From positions 1-11,216 of the forward strand of contig NW_014012385.1 in assembly GCF_000611645.1 (NCBI RefSeq): a DNA stretch of 11,216 bases. The letters are read 5' to 3'. Shown in pieces: positions 7,689 to 11,216 of the stretch. Position 1 is the first letter of the stretch. Every line of letters begins with the position of its first letter. The notes below the pieces were generated by a model. It did no database searches and had not been told where the DNA came from. It worked only from the letters and a program-made list of their open reading frames with translations. The stretch is from Monoraphidium neglectum (Eukaryota; Chlorophyta; Chlorophyceae; Sphaeropleales; Selenastraceae). Position numbers and translations under genes: made by a program.

Positions 7689-9739
7689 CCCTCCTGCAGT
7701 GTGATTGGCGGCTGCTGGGCCGCAGCTGCGTGCGGCGCTGCTGCTGCTTGTAGATGTTATCAGAGGTCCGCATTCACGCTCAGGCCGCCGGATCTCCTGC
7801 CTTGTGCAGGCCGCTCCACTGCCGCTGCTGCTGGTCGTACACATGGCATCATTCACACCGGCGCCGCTGCATCTGGTTCCACTCTTCGCGGCGCACGAGC
7901 ACTGGCGCGCCGCGCCCATGCCGGTGGCGGCTTGGCCGCCCAGCTGGCTTTGGTTCTGGGCTGGCAGCACAGTTGGTGACTCGCAGGACACCCTACATGC
8001 GGCGTATGGATGATGAGACGGTGAGCAAACAACAGTCTGCATAAACATCAAATCCGCGCACCAGTCGCGCGGCTGGTCATGCCCTAAACTGCCTCCATAC
8101 ATGTTGGCACCCATGTGCAGCGCTGCAGGTGCACTGCAGCAGGGCGCGCCGCGCGCGACAGCGGCTACGAGGACTGCGGCGCCCGCAGCACCGTCCCATG
8201 GTGCTGCGATCCTGCCCACATGCAGCTTACACCTTTTACACACGCCATATCCTCGCTGTACACGCGATGCAGTCGAAGCTGCTACCTGGCGCGCACCTGG
8301 CGGTGGGCCCACGGGTGACTTACAGCCGGGACCGATCGAATGGCAGCCAATCCAATACGCAGGCACCACCCTGTCCAGCAGCTGTGCGCAACGAGATGAT
8401 GGAGACGGTTGGCCGCGAACTTTGAAGCAAGCACGGTGGTATAGTATTACAAGTGGGTTTCAGATGATGGCGGGATGCATTTGGTACAGTATTGCAGCTC
8501 AGCTCGTGCTCGGCGCACTCAACCTAAGCGGGGGCACTTTGTGATGTGCTGTGCAGACCGCCGCCTCCGCTCCTGCTGGGACAATCGTGTGCGCAAAGCA
8601 GGCAGAGGTGCGGGTCAAACAAACAACTGCTCATTGCCACAGCCATGCGGCTCACCTACTACCACATGCAACACATGTTTCGAAGTCAGATTTATCGTGT
8701 GTTCGCGGCCGCACATGGCATGCATGCACACTTGTAGCTTCAGCCTCCTTGAGCTGCGCGCAGCACATGAAGGTAGCCAGCCCCCCCCCCCCCCCAAAAT
8801 GCAAATTGGATACATATCCTCCCGTAAGATGCTCTGAGTGTGGAGGCACCTGCTCCAATCATCCAACTGACGGCGCACCATCCCCTCTCTGCTGCGGTAT
8901 CGATCCTGATTGCTGGCTCCCTGTGCAGAACATACAAGCTCCGAATGATGCAAGAGGAGGGGTTGAGTCACATATCAGCCTCTTGCATGGGCATCCTGCA
9001 GCTCTTGCGTCAGGTCAACACAGCAAAACATCGCCGTCTGCTGCGGCCATGCACATCTGCAAACTTTGAGCCGCTGGGTCGCAACAGCAGCGCAACAAGG
9101 GGTGGCGCGTCGCAACGGTCCAGCAGCGCCGCACAACTGTGCTACATGCGTCTGGCCAGCCATTAAACGCACTCTAGGTCGTTGTGCAACTCCCAGGAGA
9201 TGGCAACGCATGCCGCCTCTTTGTGCGCATGTTGGTGTTGATGGCGGAGCTGCAGCAAGTGCATGGTGCTGCTGCCTCCGCCGCCGAAGCCTGGCGAGTG
9301 CCAAGAGCGATAAATGCGGTATGGGTCCGTCCCAGAATGCTCCAGGGCATACCATGCTGGGTTGCTGCAAGGGTGAAATTCTTACCGAACCACGAATCTG
9401 TGTCGCCCTGACGCCGGATGTGACGCCTGATTTCTGGCAGTAGTATGCAAGCCTAAGCTGTGTACCTCCCCCGCCCACCGCAAAAGTCTTATGAAATGGT
9501 AGTGAGCTCTGGCACAAAGAGGAAGGCGTGGGCAGCTCACAAGTGGGCGGAGGGGGGTGTCACTGAGTCACCAGCCGGGTCAAAGCACTTGCAACCCACG
9601 TCCATGACACAAAGCTCGTGGTTATGCGAGGTGTGATGATGAACGATTGCCATGAAGTCCTTGTAAACAGGTTGCGCTTGTATGCTGTGACAACGTACTA
9701 TAGATCAGCGACCCGATGCTCGATCTGCCGTGAGGCAAC
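7689..9739. other. Large divergent intergenic region without a recognisable gene
   Basis: About 2 kb separate the ATG of the minus-strand beta-propeller gene from the ATG of MED27 on the plus strand. Base composition is more even than in the exons. Open frames on both strands (for example plus 8101-8544, 8551-9069, 9184-9411; minus 7689-8369, 8975-9517) lack recognisable motifs or coherent composition. It should contain both promoters and 5' UTRs. It also holds a C15 run, four minus-strand TGTAA motifs at 8227-8451 and one plus-strand TGTAA at 9662-9666. I find no tRNA or rRNA. Confidence 0.5.
8781..8795. repeat. Poly-C run (C15)
   Basis: Fifteen consecutive C on the plus strand, followed by AAAA, in the divergent intergenic region. 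Such homopolymers are also frequent places for sequencing length error. Shorter C runs occur in introns at about 592-602 and 4027-4037. Confidence 0.9.
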
Positions 9740-11183
9740 ATGCAGCTCAACAATGTATCCCTGTTGTCAGATGCTGTAGCTCGGGTGCAGGCCGTGCGCA
9801 ATGGCACAGATGATGTTTTCGATGCATGTGCTGCCGGGGACGTCGTCGGCAAGGGGGCCCGGATCGCCGCGCGCTTGCGCGCAGTTGGTTCGGACATTGA
9901 TGCTTTGGAGGCAGCTTGGCCACAGCTGGAAGCGTTAATGCAAGCTGCAGGCGATGCCGCAGATAGGGATGAGCCACCGGCCGCGCAACCAGCAGCTCCT
10001 TCGCCCGCAACGGCGCTGCGCGACCGGGCGGCTGCGGTGCTGTCGGACTTGCAACTGGCCCCGCCGCCCAAGCGGCCGAGGCTGTCAGGTGAGCGCACGC
10101 GCGCGCATGCGCGGCTGGCTGCGTAACCCTGTCCCCCCACCAGACTGAAACAGCAAGGCCCCACTTGCCGGCACACCTCATGTGCCCCACATGCCGCTGC
10201 TGTTGGAGCGAGCTGCGCACAGATGCCGTCCGCGCTCTCCCCCCCCCCACCCCACCGTCCGCAGCCGGCCCCGGCGGCGCGCCGTCATCGCAGCAAGCGG
10301 ATCGGTTGAGGGCCGCGATAGAGGCGGTGCGCGCGGCTGCGCCGCAGCTGCGGGTGGAGCTCATGAACGGATTCAGCAACGCGCGCGCCCCTCCCAAGCT
10401 CGCTGACGAGGCGCGTCCCACGGCCGCGCGCGGTGTGGGAGGGGACACGAGCCACGCAGCGCACGGTCTTTCTAACTTAAGTCGGGGGCAACGCGGCGGC
10501 GGCGGCGGCGGCGCAGCATGGCGGGGCGCGCGCCGGCAGCCTTGCGCGAAGCCGCGCGCGCCGGAGCTCCCCCCGTCAAGGGGTTTCGTGAGGCGTTGTG
10601 ATGTCGGCACCAATGCAGAGGGGTATCCATGCTGCTGGCGGAGAGCACCACGTGCCATGTGCAATGGTCAAAGGCGAAGGGGTGACACGCACCCCCACGC
10701 CCCACCCCGCCCCCAGGTGCGATTGCTGTGCCCTGGCGTGTTCTGCGCCGCGGTGGCGCTGGCGGGCGCGGGCCGGACGGAGCCCGTGCGCGTGGCCGTC
10801 GACTGCGCGAGCGCCGCGGCGGACATCCATGGATGGTCCAACCCCACGCACCAGGTGGGGGCGCAGCGCAGGCGCTTTTCGCTGGGCGCCGTGCGCAGCC
10901 GTGGCGGACACCTGGATGGGGCCGCAATCACAAGCAGACGCCGGCCGCTCTTTGACCTCAGCTACGCAGGCGCCCTGTCAGCTCGGCTGGGCTGACACTC
11001 TTACCATTCCAGCATCGGGCGGAGCAGCGCGTCTCCTCAAGGTCCCCCCCCCCTCGCACCCATTCCGCAGTGCTTCCAGCGCATCACCGCGCTGGCGGCG
11101 CGCGCGGCTGCGCACTTCTCGCGCGTCGCGGCCGCGCAGCAGCTCTTGGACCCACCAGAACGGCGCAGCGGCGGCGAGGCCGG

Positions 11184-11215
<32 letters not shown>

Positions 11216-11216
11216 G
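9740..11216 (+). CDS. MED27: Mediator complex subunit 27 (3' partial, four exons visible)
   Basis: MED27 is a tail-region subunit of the nuclear Mediator complex, which links transcription factors to RNA polymerase II. Exons: 9740-10088, 10265-10434, 10717-10854, 11071 to the window edge. The ATG is preceded by an in-frame TGA (9731-9733). Residues 1-60 (NVSLLSDAVARVQAVRNGTDDVFDACAAG, then an IAARLRAVGSDIDALE helix) match the MED27 N-terminus pattern 'A...iqalR..v..vFd.l..G'. Then come KRPRLS, ADRLRAAIEAV and LRVELMNG. The block VRLLCPGVFCAAVALAG, DIHGWSNPTHQ, CFQRITALAARAAAHFSR parallels the conserved C-terminal region (human '...DIWSKSNYQVFQKVTDHATTALLHY'). The exon 2 donor (GT at 10435) is the least certain junction; it keeps phase 0 with the acceptor at 10716. 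The visible part is about 267 codons, ending in a poly-Gly run before the expected C-terminal cysteine cluster. Confidence 0.78.
11177..11216 (+). repeat. GGC repeat encoding poly-glycine in MED27 exon 4
   Basis: A run of GGC/GGT codons extends to the window edge directly after the conserved CFQRITALAARAAAHFSRV block and LLDPPERRSGG. It encodes poly-Gly between the conserved helix and the part of MED27 that should contain its cysteines. The true length cannot be seen. Confidence 0.75.

Noticed and set aside
7704..7708. CCAAT motif on the minus strand upstream of the beta-propeller gene
   Set aside because: It lies only about 16 nt before the ATG, too close for a usual CCAAT box, and is likely chance.
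7689..8369. Extension of the beta-propeller protein upstream of 7688 on the minus strand
   Set aside because: The frame is open, but the translated sequence has no coherent composition, and the ATG at 7688 has a good context and gives a clean type II anchor.
9372..9383. ggtgaaattctt, identical to a short stretch of eukaryotic 18S rRNA
   Set aside because: Only 12 bases match and the flanks differ from 18S, so it is a chance match, not an rRNA gene.
9635..9645. gtgatgatgaa resembling a box C of a C/D snoRNA
   Set aside because: No CTGA box D or terminal stem is found at a suitable distance downstream.
10493..10512. GGC repeat upstream of MED27 exon 3 as coding poly-Gly
   Set aside because: It falls in the interval best explained as intron 2 (10435-10716); the translation there has no family similarity although the frame stays open.

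Overview
The window looks like nuclear DNA of a GC-rich green alga, most likely a chlorophycean (Chlamydomonas/Sphaeropleales type). The evidence is very GC-rich coding exons with Gly/Ala/Ser runs, short GT-AG introns (about 175-395 nt) that interrupt every gene, TG/CA-rich tracts inside introns, and a TGTAA motif downstream of one stop codon. The organism call is an inference and I cannot name a species. I see no rRNA, tRNA, CRISPR array or intact mobile element.

Four protein-coding genes can be rebuilt by joining exons. (1) Plus strand, 1-1154: the 3' end of a golgin-84 type Golgi tether, with a coiled-coil tail, a plant-type C-terminal motif and one membrane anchor; the 5' part lies outside the window. 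(2) Minus strand, 4654 to 1653: a complete six-exon D-2-hydroxyglutarate dehydrogenase, a mitochondrial FAD/zinc enzyme of 547 aa. Its 3' end converges on the golgin gene. (3) Minus strand, 7688 to 5441: a complete four-exon gene for a 479-aa type II membrane protein with a luminal domain resembling five-bladed beta-propeller glycosidases/mannosyltransferases (GH130/GH43-like). It lies head-to-tail with gene 2. (4) Plus strand, 9740 to the window end: the 5' part of a Mediator subunit 27 (MED27) gene, running off the right edge before its C-terminal cysteine region.

Genes 3 and 4 are divergent and separated by about 2 kb (7689-9739) in which I find no convincing gene. The 774-bp gap between genes 3 and 2 and the 498-bp gap between genes 1 and 2 look like UTR and promoter sequence. 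Genes 1 and 3 are both expected in the Golgi, gene 2 in mitochondria and gene 4 in the nucleus. This is ordinary eukaryotic gene order, not an operon.

The points most worth a second look are the poorly characterised beta-propeller protein, the long TG/CA tracts found in introns of three neighbouring genes (one of which can fold into a hairpin), a D2HGDH intron that is fully open in frame, and low-complexity insertions inside otherwise conserved proteins. I see no clearly new multi-gene system.
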